64,000 bases of DNA, taken from positions 13,306,706 to 13,370,705 of the forward strand of contig NC_088296.1 of assembly GCF_032854445.1 (NCBI RefSeq), written 5' to 3'. Position numbers and translations under genes: made by a program. The notes beneath the pieces are model-generated. The model did not search any database, was not told where the DNA came from, and worked only from the letters and a program-made list of their open reading frames with translations. This document shows, piece by piece, positions 24,386-33,472 of this stretch (position 1 is its first letter; each line of letters begins with the position of its first letter). Source of the stretch: Liolophura sinensis (taxonomy: Eukaryota; Mollusca; Polyplacophora; Chitonida; Chitonidae).

Positions 24386-24988
24386 CTAATATAAAACCTG
24401 GTATGTGCTGGGCTGATCAGTCTTTAGCAGGAACTTAAAATGCCGATTGTCCTTAAGCAACTGTCGAACCTCTGCCTTTTCGCTTTTAGTCGGGATGACG
24501 TCGTTCTCCTCCAGGCAGTTTTCGAACGAGTGATGATTTTTGCAGAGGAATCATGCCAGTCACCTTGTCTGGACGCAAAAGTCTTTGAGGACAGCGTTGC
24601 ATTTCTGAGTGAGGACCCAGACGCTTTGGTCCGCATGCTGGCCCGAGAAAGCCATGGATGACAGCATGTCTTTTTTGTTCGTCATCGCCTGCGACGCGCT
24701 ACAATCATCGGTGATGTATAAGGTGGATTCCCGCTTGAACAGACTGTAGAAAGCACTCAGGAAGTCGTGGAGCCGCTCGCCGGGGTCCAAACAATAGACC
24801 TCTGGGCCAGTTAGTATCCAACGCCGCCGGTTCGCCTTGTTATACTCAAGACTGGGGCACAGGATCACAATGTGACGAAAGAAACCGCGATAAGGGCCCT
24901 TAAGCAGGTCCAGCATGAAAACTGTTTTGCCGCATCCCGCTTGCCCACAGATAATTGCGCAGTGGGCGTCATCAATACCATCTGCCAT
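24386..24988 (-). pseudogene. A32/FtsK-HerA-like DNA-packaging ATPase, two stops
   Basis: ATG at 24988 with Walker A GQAGCGKT at residues 14-21 and FMLDLLKGPYRGFFRHIVIL after it. Walker B is LYITDDCSAS, and SGQHADQSVWVLTQKCNAVL is the conserved motif that follows in Polinton and NCLDV packaging ATPases. The frame is stopped by TGA at 24560-24562 and 24551-24553. It then continues in frame with SFENCLEENDVIPTKSEKAE to TAG at 24386. The protein would pump element DNA into capsids. Its start overlaps the end of the capsid candidate by 17 nt, so the two were probably co-transcribed. Confidence 0.82.
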
Positions 24989-26222
24989 CCTGGATGTGAA
25001 GCTTTGCGTCCATGATCACATACAGATATATGTTCAACAGTTCGGGCTCTTCTCTCTCTTTTGTCACCTGTATCGTAATCCCCTCGCTGGCGTTCAGAAC
25101 GCGCCCTCCCACTGCCATGCAGCTCGTCATCGTCGCTTTTCCTCAGGTCAAGCCAAAAGGCGTACTTGAACGTCAAGAACTCTTCCAGGGACACGTTTGC
25201 CATTCCCAAGTCTTTTACGACCCTGGCCACCTAGGGGCCCTGCTTCTTAAGGGGTGAGCTGGCGAAGAACTTCTTGACCTCACCCCATTGGTGGTACGCC
25301 CGCAATCCCTGGCTGTACAGCTGATTGGGGACCCCTTCTATTGTGACTTCTACTTTGGTAATCATCGGGTTGTAGAAGGATTACGACCTCCTCCTCCAAG
25401 GGGTTCCTTTAGCCTCATACAGCATGGGGATGCCCTTCATTGCTCTCGCGGGCGTGTTCAGGTTTATATTCCAGAGAGTATCAGACTTGTCGTCCACAAA
25501 CTTTCGGTGACGGAGGACGCGATCATACAGTATGGAGACGCCCCCGGCAAACTGATTGTGGATCTGTCTAGCGAGCTGCTCTTCGGTGACTGTATCGAAC
25601 TCCAGACTGATGTTGTCGATTGTGTAAGTCGCGTCTGCATCGCCTGTTTTCTTTATGACCCGGCCGTAATCGTTGAACGTCAGTTCGTACTCCAGTTGGT
25701 CGACTAAGGCACTCTGATAGAATGGCATGTGGCTATTTAGAAGCTCAACTTCTAGTAAGATGTGGAACCGGTTGCCAAAGGCGCAAGCGATGGCATTTTC
25801 TCCAGCATCTTCGTCACTTGCGTCCTCCGCTCCAACTCGAAGTTTAAGCATGTTTTCCCTGCCGATGCCTTGGTAGGCCGCATTCTGCCGTTCGTTTTTG
25901 GTCAGTCATAAGTCGCCGTAGCAATGAAACACATCAGAGTCGTCGATGGACATTACCTCATTCCCGCTGATTCTGATCGTTGTTTTCTTGACTACTGCGC
26001 GTCCGAGATTCCCGACCACTGTGGCGTTCGGGTGGGATGAATTGATCGCGATCGAGAAGGCCAAGCGCACGGTACCGGGCACAATGACGTCATTTGTGCC
26101 GAGGTTGGGGAAGCGATCGTACTCGGATTGTTGGTCATGACTACCGACTGCCGTCCACCTTGTACCTCGAGAGGCTTACGGAGTGTTCTGAAGGGATTTA
26201 GCCTGCGTCCGTATGCATCCAT
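24972..26222 (-). pseudogene. Double-jelly-roll major capsid protein candidate, decayed
   Basis: A reading path of about 418 codons from ATG 26222 to TGA 24972. Lesions are a frameshift near 26125, TGA 25906-25908, TAA 25381-25383, TAG 25231-25233 and a frameshift near 25098. Segments such as NDVIVPGTVRLAFSIAINSS, VVGNLGRAVVKKTTIRISG and FHCYGDL resemble the N-terminal half of DJR capsid proteins of Polintons and related viruses. LNIYLYVIMDAKLHIQDGR resembles their last strand region. Adjacency to the packaging ATPase supports the role. The assignment rests on pattern and context; a structure prediction would be needed to be sure. The hexon family is usually somewhat longer. Confidence 0.6.
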
Positions 26223-26263
26223 TGTGTATTGAAAGCATACCTTGAAAGTTCGATACGAGGATT
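26223..26263. promoter_or_regulatory. Divergent promoter gap in the element
   Basis: Only 41 bp separate the start of the minus-strand capsid candidate from the plus-strand frame at 26264. Promoters for both directions must lie here or overlap the coding sequence. I see no clear TATA box. Confidence 0.35.
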
Positions 26264-26869
26264 ATGGCAGATTATGACTTTAATAACCCGGCATTCAACG
26301 ACGCCAAAGAGGACAACAACGACGCCCAAGACAACGAAGACGAACAGACATCTCTCTTTTCAGGTGATGTTGTTCCCAAGATACCAGTATTGGGTACAAT
26401 CTGCGAAAACCAAAAACCAAGGGTGGTACAGAGCGCCGTGAAGTCTTATGACGAAATCATGGCGAAGGATGATTGGTATTCCAACCTTGCCCCGCTATGT
26501 TTAAACGAAGCCAATAAGTTTATGCTTGTCAGTGGGCGTCTACGACTCGTTGCCGACCCCAGACTGGAAATCAACAACGAACGAAATGGTGAATCCCTAG
26601 CCCTCTCAACAATGGCCAAGAATGGAGGGATTAATGTTGTTCGGGATGCGGAGGAGCTGAGCTTTGTAGACACGAAAAGAGAAAGCAGAATGAAAACCAG
26701 AAAACAGAAATCATTGCCTCGGGCAAAAGTCGCAATCCTGGAGACAGCGAGTTCAAAACTCGATGCCGCGGCCGCCGAGGGAGAGCTGAAGGATTTAAGC
26801 CAACCAGCGAAAAAGGTCCGGCGGGGGCATCCAACCAACGACACCTCCATCCGACGGGAGTGGTCTTAA
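26264..26869 (+). CDS. Acidic-then-basic protein of unknown function, element gene
   Basis: A 201-codon open frame from ATG 26264. The first 30 residues are Asp/Asn-rich (MADYDFNNPAFNDAKEDNND). The middle has WYSNLAPLCLNEANKFMLV. The C-terminal part is Lys/Arg-rich (MKTRKQKSLPRAK), possibly DNA-binding. The C-terminus is probably wrong: a frameshift before 26862 would join it to the hydrophobic segment that follows, as the gene order suggests. Function unknown. Confidence 0.5.
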   Translation: MADYDFNNPAFNDAKEDNNDAQDNEDEQTSLFSGDVVPKIPVLGTICENQKPRVVQSAVKSYDEIMAKDDWYSNLAPLCLNEANKFMLVSGRLRLVADPRLEINNERNGESLALSTMAKNGGINVVRDAEELSFVDTKRESRMKTRKQKSLPRAKVAILETASSKLDAAAAEGELKDLSQPAKKVRRGHPTNDTSIRREWS

Positions 26870-27104
26870 AGAATGGGTGAAAAAGCATCTCCAGTCATTG
26901 GCGCGCGCTTTTGGCAAGCTGGCTGGGAAGGCTGCCGCTGTGATTCCGGGTATTATTGGCAGTATCGTGTCCTGGCTATTGAATCTTCTCTGGAAAGCGG
27001 CTGGGTGGCTGGCCGATAATGTCTGAGCTCTAGTCGTCGCAGTAGGTGGCCTATTGCTCGTGGCTGTTCGTTAGTATTTAACGCATAGTCCACAGCAGCA
27101 GTAA
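26862..27104 (+). pseudogene. Hydrophobic membrane-active segment, element gene remnant
   Basis: In the other frame, GLKEWVKKHLQSLARAFGK leads into KAAAVIPGIIGSIVSWLLNL, then AAGWLADN, TGA at 27024-27026, ALVVAVGGLLLVAVR, TAG at 27072-27074 and TAA at 27102. An amphipathic helix and two membrane-spanning stretches are visible. It could be the C-terminal domain of the upstream protein or its own gene. A membrane-lytic or virion-membrane role is possible, not shown. Confidence 0.45.
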
Positions 27105-27295
27105 GCCGATACCAACCCCAGCGACGACAATAGCTATCTTCTCCGCATCGTGTTTCTTTTGGTCTGGAAATAGGGGTTCTTCACCGCTTTGCGGCTCGCA
27201 GAAACATGCTGAACGCGCGCGATGGGTGGTGGGACGCTTTCTTGTGACTTTACAATCCCGTGGTCAGGTGCACGCTTGTGCAAAGTGGGTGGCAC
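27105..27295. other. Short noncoding stretch between convergent element genes
   Basis: It lies between the hydrophobic plus-strand remnant and the 3' end of the minus-strand gene. Nothing recognised. Confidence 0.5.
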
Positions 27296-28368
27296 TTAAG
27301 CGTTCACACCCTCATTGCTGCCTAGCTTCTGGTCCTCTGTGGCCATAACGATTTTGTTGTTGTAGTTCGCCACATGGCCGATCTGCAGAGGCATGTCGCT
27401 GGGGGCCATATATAGGCCTATGCCATACACAAAGTCTACAGCGCTCCCGGTATACTGTAGCACGTCCTGGTAGCGTTTGATAGCTGACGGGAGGTCGATC
27501 GGAGAGGAAATAGCGTCTTCAACGTTCGCGATAAACTGCTTCTGCGAGTCGAAGGCTGTGCCCGTGCCTAGAATACGCACCTTGTTTGCGCTTGGGCGCC
27601 TAAAATAGCCCACATGTATATCCAGATGGAATCGTTAAGGCGCTCTACGCCCGGCTGCGTGAATCCTTGTGATTTGTCAACAATGAACGCCGCCCAAGCC
27701 CCCTCGGCGTCCTGCTCGATGTAGTCGACGTGGTGTAGGCTTTCTAGGGAACGACATCCTGCTCGGAACGAAGGTCCCATCGCCAACTGGGCGGTAGCCC
27801 AATCTCCTGACATAGTAATATGCTACTCCGAGGCCGTGATTCACCCCACTGCGCCTCCAGTCTGTGTGGGTATCTACGTGGAACTCCCTACAAATATTCT
27901 CGTAGGCCATCTTGTCGTAGGGGTTTTCGAATGTCGCCCACGCTCTGTCTTGCGGCAGGGGGGCCTTTATCTCTTTCAAGATCCGCCTAACTTGGTAAAA
28001 AACATGGAACGTGTACAGGGCCCTTATTCTTTGGTCAGGGGCGAGAAGATGGTCTTTTGCAGATACGCCACAGCCCGTGGTTGCGCACCAGACCGCGAAG
28101 TTCACTTGTTTCTGCCAGAATTTCATAGGATTGGTGTTCCAGGATTGAAGAATGGAATTTCTGCTTATCTTTGGCAACACTTGACCAACACATCTGTCAA
28201 CTGGACCGGAAAGGCCTTCTTTTCATCGATGTAGATGTCAAATCGCGTGAGCTGTTCTGCGTGGGTTTGGATACTATGAAATGCCCCGGCACTGTAAGTG
28301 GCCTCTCTATTGAACCTGTAAGCCTCGCTGTTCATCGTGGCTAAGATGTTCACCACATTGACTGACAT
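27296..28368 (-). pseudogene. Conserved-looking structural protein candidate, at least three frameshifts
   Basis: ATG at 28368 (MSVNVVNILATMNSEAYRFN). The path then shifts near 28170 to a second frame (FWQKQVNFAVWCATTGCGVS), near 27745 to a third (HHVDYIEQDAEGAWAAFIVD), and near 27600 to the last (VRILGTGTAFDSQKQFIANV). It ends at 27296. The product would be about 355 residues and is the second-largest minus-strand product after the capsid candidate. It could be a minor capsid or attachment protein. I do not recognise a named family from the sequence alone. Confidence 0.5.
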
Positions 28369-29005
28369 TCTAAATGGGGCACAGCACACGCTGCCTCATG
28401 CCCTTAACCACCTCGACGGCCGCCTTAAAACCGCCCTTCGCGAGATAACATTCTACCCGAACTGGGTGAATGTCCCCACCGGAGTGGGCTTCTTGCTTGA
28501 GGGCAAACGTGTTGAAGTGCCGACGGGCTACTACAATGTCTGTACGTTGGACAAGGACATATTCCGCCCTCATGGAGTTTCTCTGGAAATGAATGAAGCC
28601 ACGGGCCGCTTAGTCCTTACCCTCCCAGAAACTGCCTTTATAATACTCCAATAGCTTGCCCCCATCTTAGGGTTCTTCGATGTGAATATGAACATGAGGG
28701 GGGACTGTGGAAGGTGATAAGCTACCTAACTTGGTCCCACACAAAGAAGTCTTCGTGCATTTAGATGAACTGAGCACCTCAGAAAACGTGAGAATAACCT
28801 CAGATTTCGGCGGCTGTTCCACAATACTTAAGACCATCGCCATGACTGGTGAAGGGATTAACTGCGGGAAGACGGTTTCATTTCCCAACCCACAGTACAA
28901 AGCCTTGCGCGCCAACTATATAACGCACTTGACCGTGGCGCTTTTAGATAAAGACGATGAGTAAATGAATGTAGCGTACCTCAGTGCTACCCTAGAAACA
29001 CAATG
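28337..29005 (+). pseudogene. Penton-like minor capsid candidate, decayed
   Basis: The first part is 28337-28654 (NHLDGRLKTALREITFYPNW, VEVPTGYYNV), ending in TAG. After a frameshift the same protein resumes at about 28707 (NLVPHKEVFVHLDELSTSEN, GKTVSFPNPQYKALRANYIT). It has an extra TAA just after DKDDE and finally TGA at 29003-29005. The opening pattern (L-D-G, then AL-EI-YP-W-NV) is one I associate with single-jelly-roll penton-type proteins of Polinton-like elements. That link is from memory and unverified. The TGA overlaps the next ATG (ATGA). Confidence 0.45.
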
Positions 29006-29518
29006 AGTATGGTGGACGCAGCCGGTCCCAGGTCTGCGTGCCTGTCTTTAAGCGACTTGGCAGATGTGTCGAAGTTCGAACTTCCAGGTCAGGAAGGTAA
29101 AATCTACGCCTTTCAATTTCAAAGTGGCCAGTATAACTGCAAAAAGATTACGGGGATGATGGTGGGGGTGGAGTGGGGGGGGCAAGCAGAACCTGCCACG
29201 TTTGGTTCCCTTCAAGATGTCTCATCCACTGCAGAGCAAGAGCGCAGGTCGCCGTCTGAGGTGAATGAACAGAAACTCTCATTAATTCGGTTTGAAGACC
29301 GCTTTGTTCTTACCAGAGCTCGCCACCCCGAATGGTTGATAGAGGTGAAGGTGACCCCGATGTTGGTCCAGACCACCGGGGCGGATGTGAAAAAAGTTTT
29401 CAACTCCGGAACCTCTTTCGTGTCGTACGTACCAACCAGCGCCTGTCTTGTGGCTTTGGAAAGAGGAGGTTACTTCACATTAACTGCGTCACCGGGTGTA
29501 GAGACCGTGCCGTCTTAA
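29003..29518 (+). CDS. Unknown element protein, 171 residues, intact
   Basis: Starts at the ATG that overlaps the previous stop (ATGA at 29002-29006 region). The frame is open to TAA at 29516-29518. The composition is soluble and beta-rich, with FELPGQEGKIYAFQFQSG, MMVGVEWGGQAEPATFG and YVPTSACLVALERGGYFT. No transmembrane segment, signal peptide or known motif is visible. Position between the penton-like candidate and small downstream genes suggests a virion component, which is inference. Confidence 0.55.
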   Translation: MSMVDAAGPRSACLSLSDLADVSKFELPGQEGKIYAFQFQSGQYNCKKITGMMVGVEWGGQAEPATFGSLQDVSSTAEQERRSPSEVNEQKLSLIRFEDRFVLTRARHPEWLIEVKVTPMLVQTTGADVKKVFNSGTSFVSYVPTSACLVALERGGYFTLTASPGVETVPS

Positions 29519-29556
29519 CGCGCAAACCGAGTTTAAGGCCGCACTACGAATAAAAC

Positions 29557-29856
29557 TTGGATCTATACTTATCTAAACATTATGCTTGGCACGGCCTCTC
29601 AGCGCCGTTCCCCCATAATTACCGAGTTGAAACTAAAGTGGCCTGCAAAGCACGATGGAAGGGAGCTCAGACTTATGATCAAATTATCGGTCCAGGGCAA
29701 CCCAGTCATCCAGAGCTCTCTCGAGGATATACGAGTCTTTGCAGGGGGCATTTCAGTCTCAATGAAATCTATTTAGAGTCCGGTATAAAGCTTCGCCGCC
29801 TTCGTGTTAGTAATCACAAGGACAATTTAGAGTTGACCGACGCTATTGATTCGTAG
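29557..29856 (+). pseudogene. Small frameshifted element frame
   Basis: Two overlapping frames each look partly coding: LGTASQRRSPIITELKLKWP in one and IKLRRLRVSNHKDNLELTDA in the other. A single shift near 29770 would join VFAGGISVSMKSI to the second. About 90 residues. Function unknown. This call is weak. Confidence 0.3.
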
Positions 29857-29866
29857 GACGGACAAT

Positions 29867-30504
29867 ATGGGACGACTGTACCCGACGATCATGAATGACC
29901 ACCCCTTGGCCCCGGTCGAGCGGCCGGAGAGCGGGGCGCCGACGATTATGGATGAAAACCCCTTAGCCCCGACCGCGCCGCCGGAGAACGTGGCGCACGC
30001 CCATCGTCTGCAGTATATCAGCGAAATACAGAATCAGCTTGAATCTGAGCAACATCTCCGCCAGGCCTTGTACAACAAGTACCGACGTGATGTCTTAGCC
30101 ACCGAGGCCCTTGATTCGGCCATGCTCACGGCCGGTTTGGTTTGGGACTAGGGATTGCAGACGTGGGACTACTCACAACAATAATTGCGGCCCCTGCTGT
30201 CTTGGCCATGGAAGCTGTGGCTCTAGCTTGCGGTGTCTTAAATATACGGCTGTTGGCTGAGGCCAAACTTAAAAGCATCCGTACGCAGGTGTCTACGGCA
30301 TTATCCGATGGTGTTATTTCAGACGTAGAGTTCAGACAAATCGTCCAGGAGCTCAAGAACTACTCTGATCTGAAGCAGGAGATACGCGCCAAGTCTCGTA
30401 AGGCATTCAACGCCGTAGAGATCGATGAAAGCACGAAAAAACAGCTTATAGATCACGGCCGAAAACTAGCCAGGCAAGAACTGAAAAACGCCCTTTCCGA
30501 ATGA
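29867..30504 (+). pseudogene. Two-pass membrane protein with coiled-coil, element gene, one frameshift
   Basis: ATG at 29867. The N-terminus contains a duplicated unit (TIMNDHPLAP / TIMDENPLAP). A charged helical region follows (YISEIQNQLESEQHLRQALY). After a frameshift near 30135 come hydrophobic GIADVGLLTTIIAAPAVLAM and AVALACGVLNIRLL. A long charged helical tail (VISDVEFRQIVQELKNYSDL) runs to TGA at 30502-30504. A virion or host-membrane role is likely but not proven. Confidence 0.5.
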
Positions 30505-30689
30505 TGTTCTGGGGAGGTGCCCAGGGGAAACTGTTTGGAACCCGAGCAAACCCCCTGCTATGTCTCGAGAGCCCTGGGGGCAGGGCATTAGCCAGGATCA
30601 GCCCGTCAAAAATACCCCTTTTGGCTGGATTGCCCGTGCAGTTGGACGGGTGGACGGGTGTCCTGGCTAGCCTGGTGCCCGGGGGGTAA

Positions 30690-30784
30690 AAAAAATCTAC
30701 CCAGTGTGGGGCTCGAACCCATGGTCCAAAAAAGCAAAAGGGCCTGGTTTATAGCTCAACCTGTTACCAATTAATCACAACCCT
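30690..30784 (-). ncRNA. tRNA-like Pol III unit near the right end of the element
   Basis: On the minus strand: TGATTAATTGGTAAC (A-box-like), GGTTGAGCTATAAACC (anticodon-arm-like), a long variable-arm-like GGCCCTTTTGCTTTTTTGGACC, then GGGTTCGAGCCCC (perfect B box, GTTCGANNCC). It ends in a run of eight T, the Pol III terminator. The acceptor stem does not pair well, so this is tRNA-like or a degenerate tRNA and not a clean tRNA gene. No SINE body follows. Confidence 0.45.
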
Positions 30785-30840
30785 AACGGCGGGCTCCGGA
30801 TTTTTGCGCTAGCGACCCGCCGTTAGGGGGTTAATTGGCG
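30757..30840. repeat. Inverted repeat with perfect 13-bp hairpin
   Basis: CCCTAACGGCGGG at 30781-30793 and CCCGCCGTTAGGG at 30816-30828 are exact complements around a 22-nt loop. The similarity extends outward imperfectly to TTAATTGG on both sides. It lies next to the tRNA-like unit. It could be a transcription or replication signal, or the remnant of a small inverted duplication. Confidence 0.75.
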
Positions 30841-31549
30841 CTGACACATCCCACCATCAATGGGCATCTACAACAACCCTTGGTAAGGGTCTCTCTGCCT
30901 CTGAAACTGTCGAAAGTTGCAGAGATTCCTTAGAAGTGCATAGAGCCCGACGTTGTATGCAGGTAATGTATTCATATACTACATATATAGGAGACCAAAT
31001 CCGAATTTGAGCTAGCAAACATCCCCTTATATACGCAGTATATGAAATACACCCGTTACATATAGCGCCATTCACACCTCTGTCAGTCGATTGAGCTATA
31101 TCCCAGACCCACGAAATATGGGCTAAATTGAAAGAACTTATCCGCATAAACCACAATATCTCCAATCCCCTCCCCCCCTCCCCAAAATATTGGATCTTAT
31201 CAAAAAAGACACGCTGAAAAAGACTGCTACATTGATTTTCATGAAAACCCGTAGTTTAAGCCTATCCTGGGAGAAAATCAGCTGAATCACTCTATTGTGC
31301 AACACATCAGGTTTACATATGGGCCATATGACTTATCTGTTAAATGCCAACTAGGTCGCCTCGTATTAATGTGTGTATGTTAGGCCAGACTTGTAAATAA
31401 ACCTATATACACATGTCCCCAGGCCGGCTGAGGGCGGAGGGCTAATATGTTTATATCTTAGGCACGAAATGGGGGCTGGGAGCCTCTATTTGCCAAGGGG
31501 AGGGCCCATGGGGACGGTGGTCCAGAACTCCTATAGTGTGTATACTGCT
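30841..31549. other. Right subterminal region of the element, no gene seen
   Basis: AT-richer than the rest of the element, with only short open frames. No motif recognised. Confidence 0.5.
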
Positions 31550-31794
31550 CTACTGCGGATGGGTATGTCTAAAAGGTAAAGAAACGTGTACGCCTTGGCT
31601 ACGGGGGCGCCCAAGAGGAGGGGGGGTGTGGCGGCGTCCCTCGGGCTGTCTAGTTTTGGACAGGCGAGATGCGTTGTTTTTTGGCCCACCAGACCTGTTT
31701 TTGGTGGGGTTGAATAACTATAAACATGCCCCGGAAATACCGATAGGAGCTTTAACGGCCTCACCGAGTGGTATGCTGGCACCTTCTGCTGCTA
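31550..31794 (-). repeat. Right terminal inverted repeat
   Basis: Reverse complement matches 16930-17185 and 17700-17955 from CCCATCCGCAGTAG to GGTGCCAGCATACCACTCGG, with indels in the GC-rich middle. Outside TAGCAGCAG the similarity stops. Confidence 0.8.
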
Positions 31795-31807
31795 GTTTTG
31801 TCTCTAG

Positions 31808-32090
31808 TGATACAGGAAGTCACTGTTCAAATAGATATAGGTATATCTGTAGTTATACAGGAAGGCACTGTTAAAATAGCCATGGTTATGTTTGTAGTTA
31901 GACAGGAAGGCACTGTTGAAATAGCTATGGTTATGTCTGTAGGTATACAGGAAGGCACTGTAAAAATAGGGAGGAACTGTTGAAATAGCAATGGTTATGT
32001 CTGTAGTTATACAGAGAGGCACTGTTGAAATAGCCATGGTTATGTCTGTGGTTATACAGAAAGTCACTGTTGAAATAGCTATGATTATGG
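31808..32090. repeat. 45-bp minisatellite, about six units
   Basis: Unit close to ATACAGGAAGGCACTGTTGA AATAGCCATGGTTATGTCTG TAGTT. It starts right next to the element's right terminus, so the element may have inserted at its edge. Confidence 0.85.
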
Positions 32091-32128
32091 TTTTGGTAAG
32101 TTTATCTGAGAGTTATACATGCGAAGAA

Positions 32129-32131
<3 letters not shown>

Positions 32132-32223
<92 letters not shown>
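32132..32223. repeat. (AT)n microsatellite
   Basis: A pure AT run of about 92 bases. The open frames of alternating Ile and Tyr across it are meaningless. Confidence 0.95.
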
Positions 32224-32225
<2 letters not shown>

Positions 32226-32655
32226 TTATGAATCGGTGTCCATCTGCCGGGCAAGAACATTATATATATTCTCCTGTTTCTTATTGGACAGTGCATATAT
32301 CTTAAGGTGGATGGCCAGTGCGGTGTAAGAAGTTTATGGTTAAGTGAATGTCAGAACCATTTTAGTGTTGGCTATAGAACCAGAATTGGTGCAATCACCA
32401 CACCTCGAAGACCTGTTTGAAACTATGTCCATATATAAGCCAAAACACGTTTCTCCGAGGTGGACATGTGGCAATGTGAGATATATGGGCCATTTCAATG
32501 ATGATATCTCAACTGAACAAAATGGCAGATTTGTTCGAAACAAAGACAAATTGAAATTCCATCACCTTTCGACAGATTTGAACGCAACTTGGAATAAACA
32601 CTGGGCTTTTTGTAGTCCAGAATGTTTACTCACTTTTACATAATTCCATTTGCAG

Positions 32656-32746
32656 AAAACGATTTACAGAAATTCATCATAGTTTTGGCAACAGGAGCGG
32701 GAGGGGCGATGCTATTGGTTGTTGTAATGGTTGTTGCCCTTGTTTG
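32656..32746 (+). CDS. Gene B transmembrane exon
   Basis: The acceptor is TTTGCAG and the donor GTAAGT. It enters in phase 1 and leaves in phase 2, like gene A exon 7. It encodes ENDLQKFIIV and GAGGAMLLVVVMVVALVW. It joins in frame to the exon at 33142 (TG plus G gives Trp). Whether it still splices to the exon at 15620, across the large element, is unknown. Confidence 0.72.
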
Positions 32747-33141
32747 GTAAGTTTGTCATCCACGATAAAGGATAAGCAAAACAGGTGTATAACACCGAAA
32801 TCGCAAGCGTTGTACATTACCTAAAATGTCAGCTTTAAGAAAATATAATTAAGGCACATTGTGAATATCATTGCCCTCCAATTCCCAATTTTTGATCATA
32901 ATACAACTTATCATTCAGATATAATCGAGCATATTCAAAAGCGTAATATACTTATAAAATTTATGAAGATATAAAAGAAACGCAATAAAATTTGAAGGAT
33001 CAACAAGAAACTTTGAAAGTCAAAAATGCTGATACCTAAGTCATACGAGAGAAAAGTTGAATCATCTAAAAACATATGACACTGCAGGTAAAAAGAAATG
33101 TGGAAAAAAATTCATATACACATGGAAACTTCTCTTCACAG

Positions 33142-33472
33142 GAAACATCGAAGCTTGAGGGCTGTGGTAGGGCGTGTATCTCAAAGCGATGTTCTGGAAG
33201 ACAAGCATTCCCATGACAACGCGTCAGCTGTTGGATCATGTCATTCTAATGAGAATGTCAAGAGTTTATCATTACCTGGAGAGAGAACACCCAGCAGCCG
33301 AGATGGTGCGAGAGATGATATGCCCAGTGTTGATGTCCTCGCACATGAGCATCAACACACCAACGAATACATCAGTGTTCCTTTACAGCCACCTCATAAC
33401 AAAGGCACTAGCGCACTGTACGAATCTGCTGATACACCGGCCTCTCAGCGGTCTGAATGTACACGTCTGTGA
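33142..33472 (+). CDS. Gene B cytoplasmic tail exon
   Basis: The acceptor CTTCACAG is followed by G AAA CAT CGA, and the frame is open to TGA at 33470-33472. The tail has about 110 residues (KHRSLRAVVGRVSQSDVLED), rich in Ser, His and Asn. It has tyrosines in NEYISVPL and ALYESAD. It is homologous to the exon at 46619. Tyrosine motifs could serve as phosphorylation sites; this is inference. Confidence 0.7.

Larger units (their letters stand above)
16906..31794. mobile_element. Polinton/adintovirus-like integrated element, decayed
   Basis: A GC-rich block of about 14.9 kb in AT-rich host DNA. The right end (31550-31794) is an inverted match to the left end, which is present twice (16906-17199 and 17670-17966). 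Inside are a replicase, a DDE integrase, a packaging ATPase, a capsid candidate and several small genes, which together define the Polinton/adintovirus class of virus-like DNA transposons. The usual length for the class is 15-20 kb. Nearly every larger gene carries stops or frameshifts, so this copy is inactive. I could not find a clean 6-bp target duplication. No adenovirus-type protease was recognised. It lies between the EGF exon and the transmembrane exon of gene B. Confidence 0.85.

Noticed and set aside
17282-27026. Alternative genetic code with UGA as Trp
   Set aside because: TGG is common in the same genes, TAA and TAG lesions and frameshifts also occur, and the host exons use standard stops.
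31991-32328. Frames of alternating Ile and Tyr
   Set aside because: Translation of the (AT)n microsatellite.
32344-32643. 99-codon plus-strand frame that looks coding
   Set aside because: No motif, no paralog and no splice sites identified; it lies between a microsatellite and the transmembrane exon. It could be a relic of an unknown element, but I cannot support a gene.
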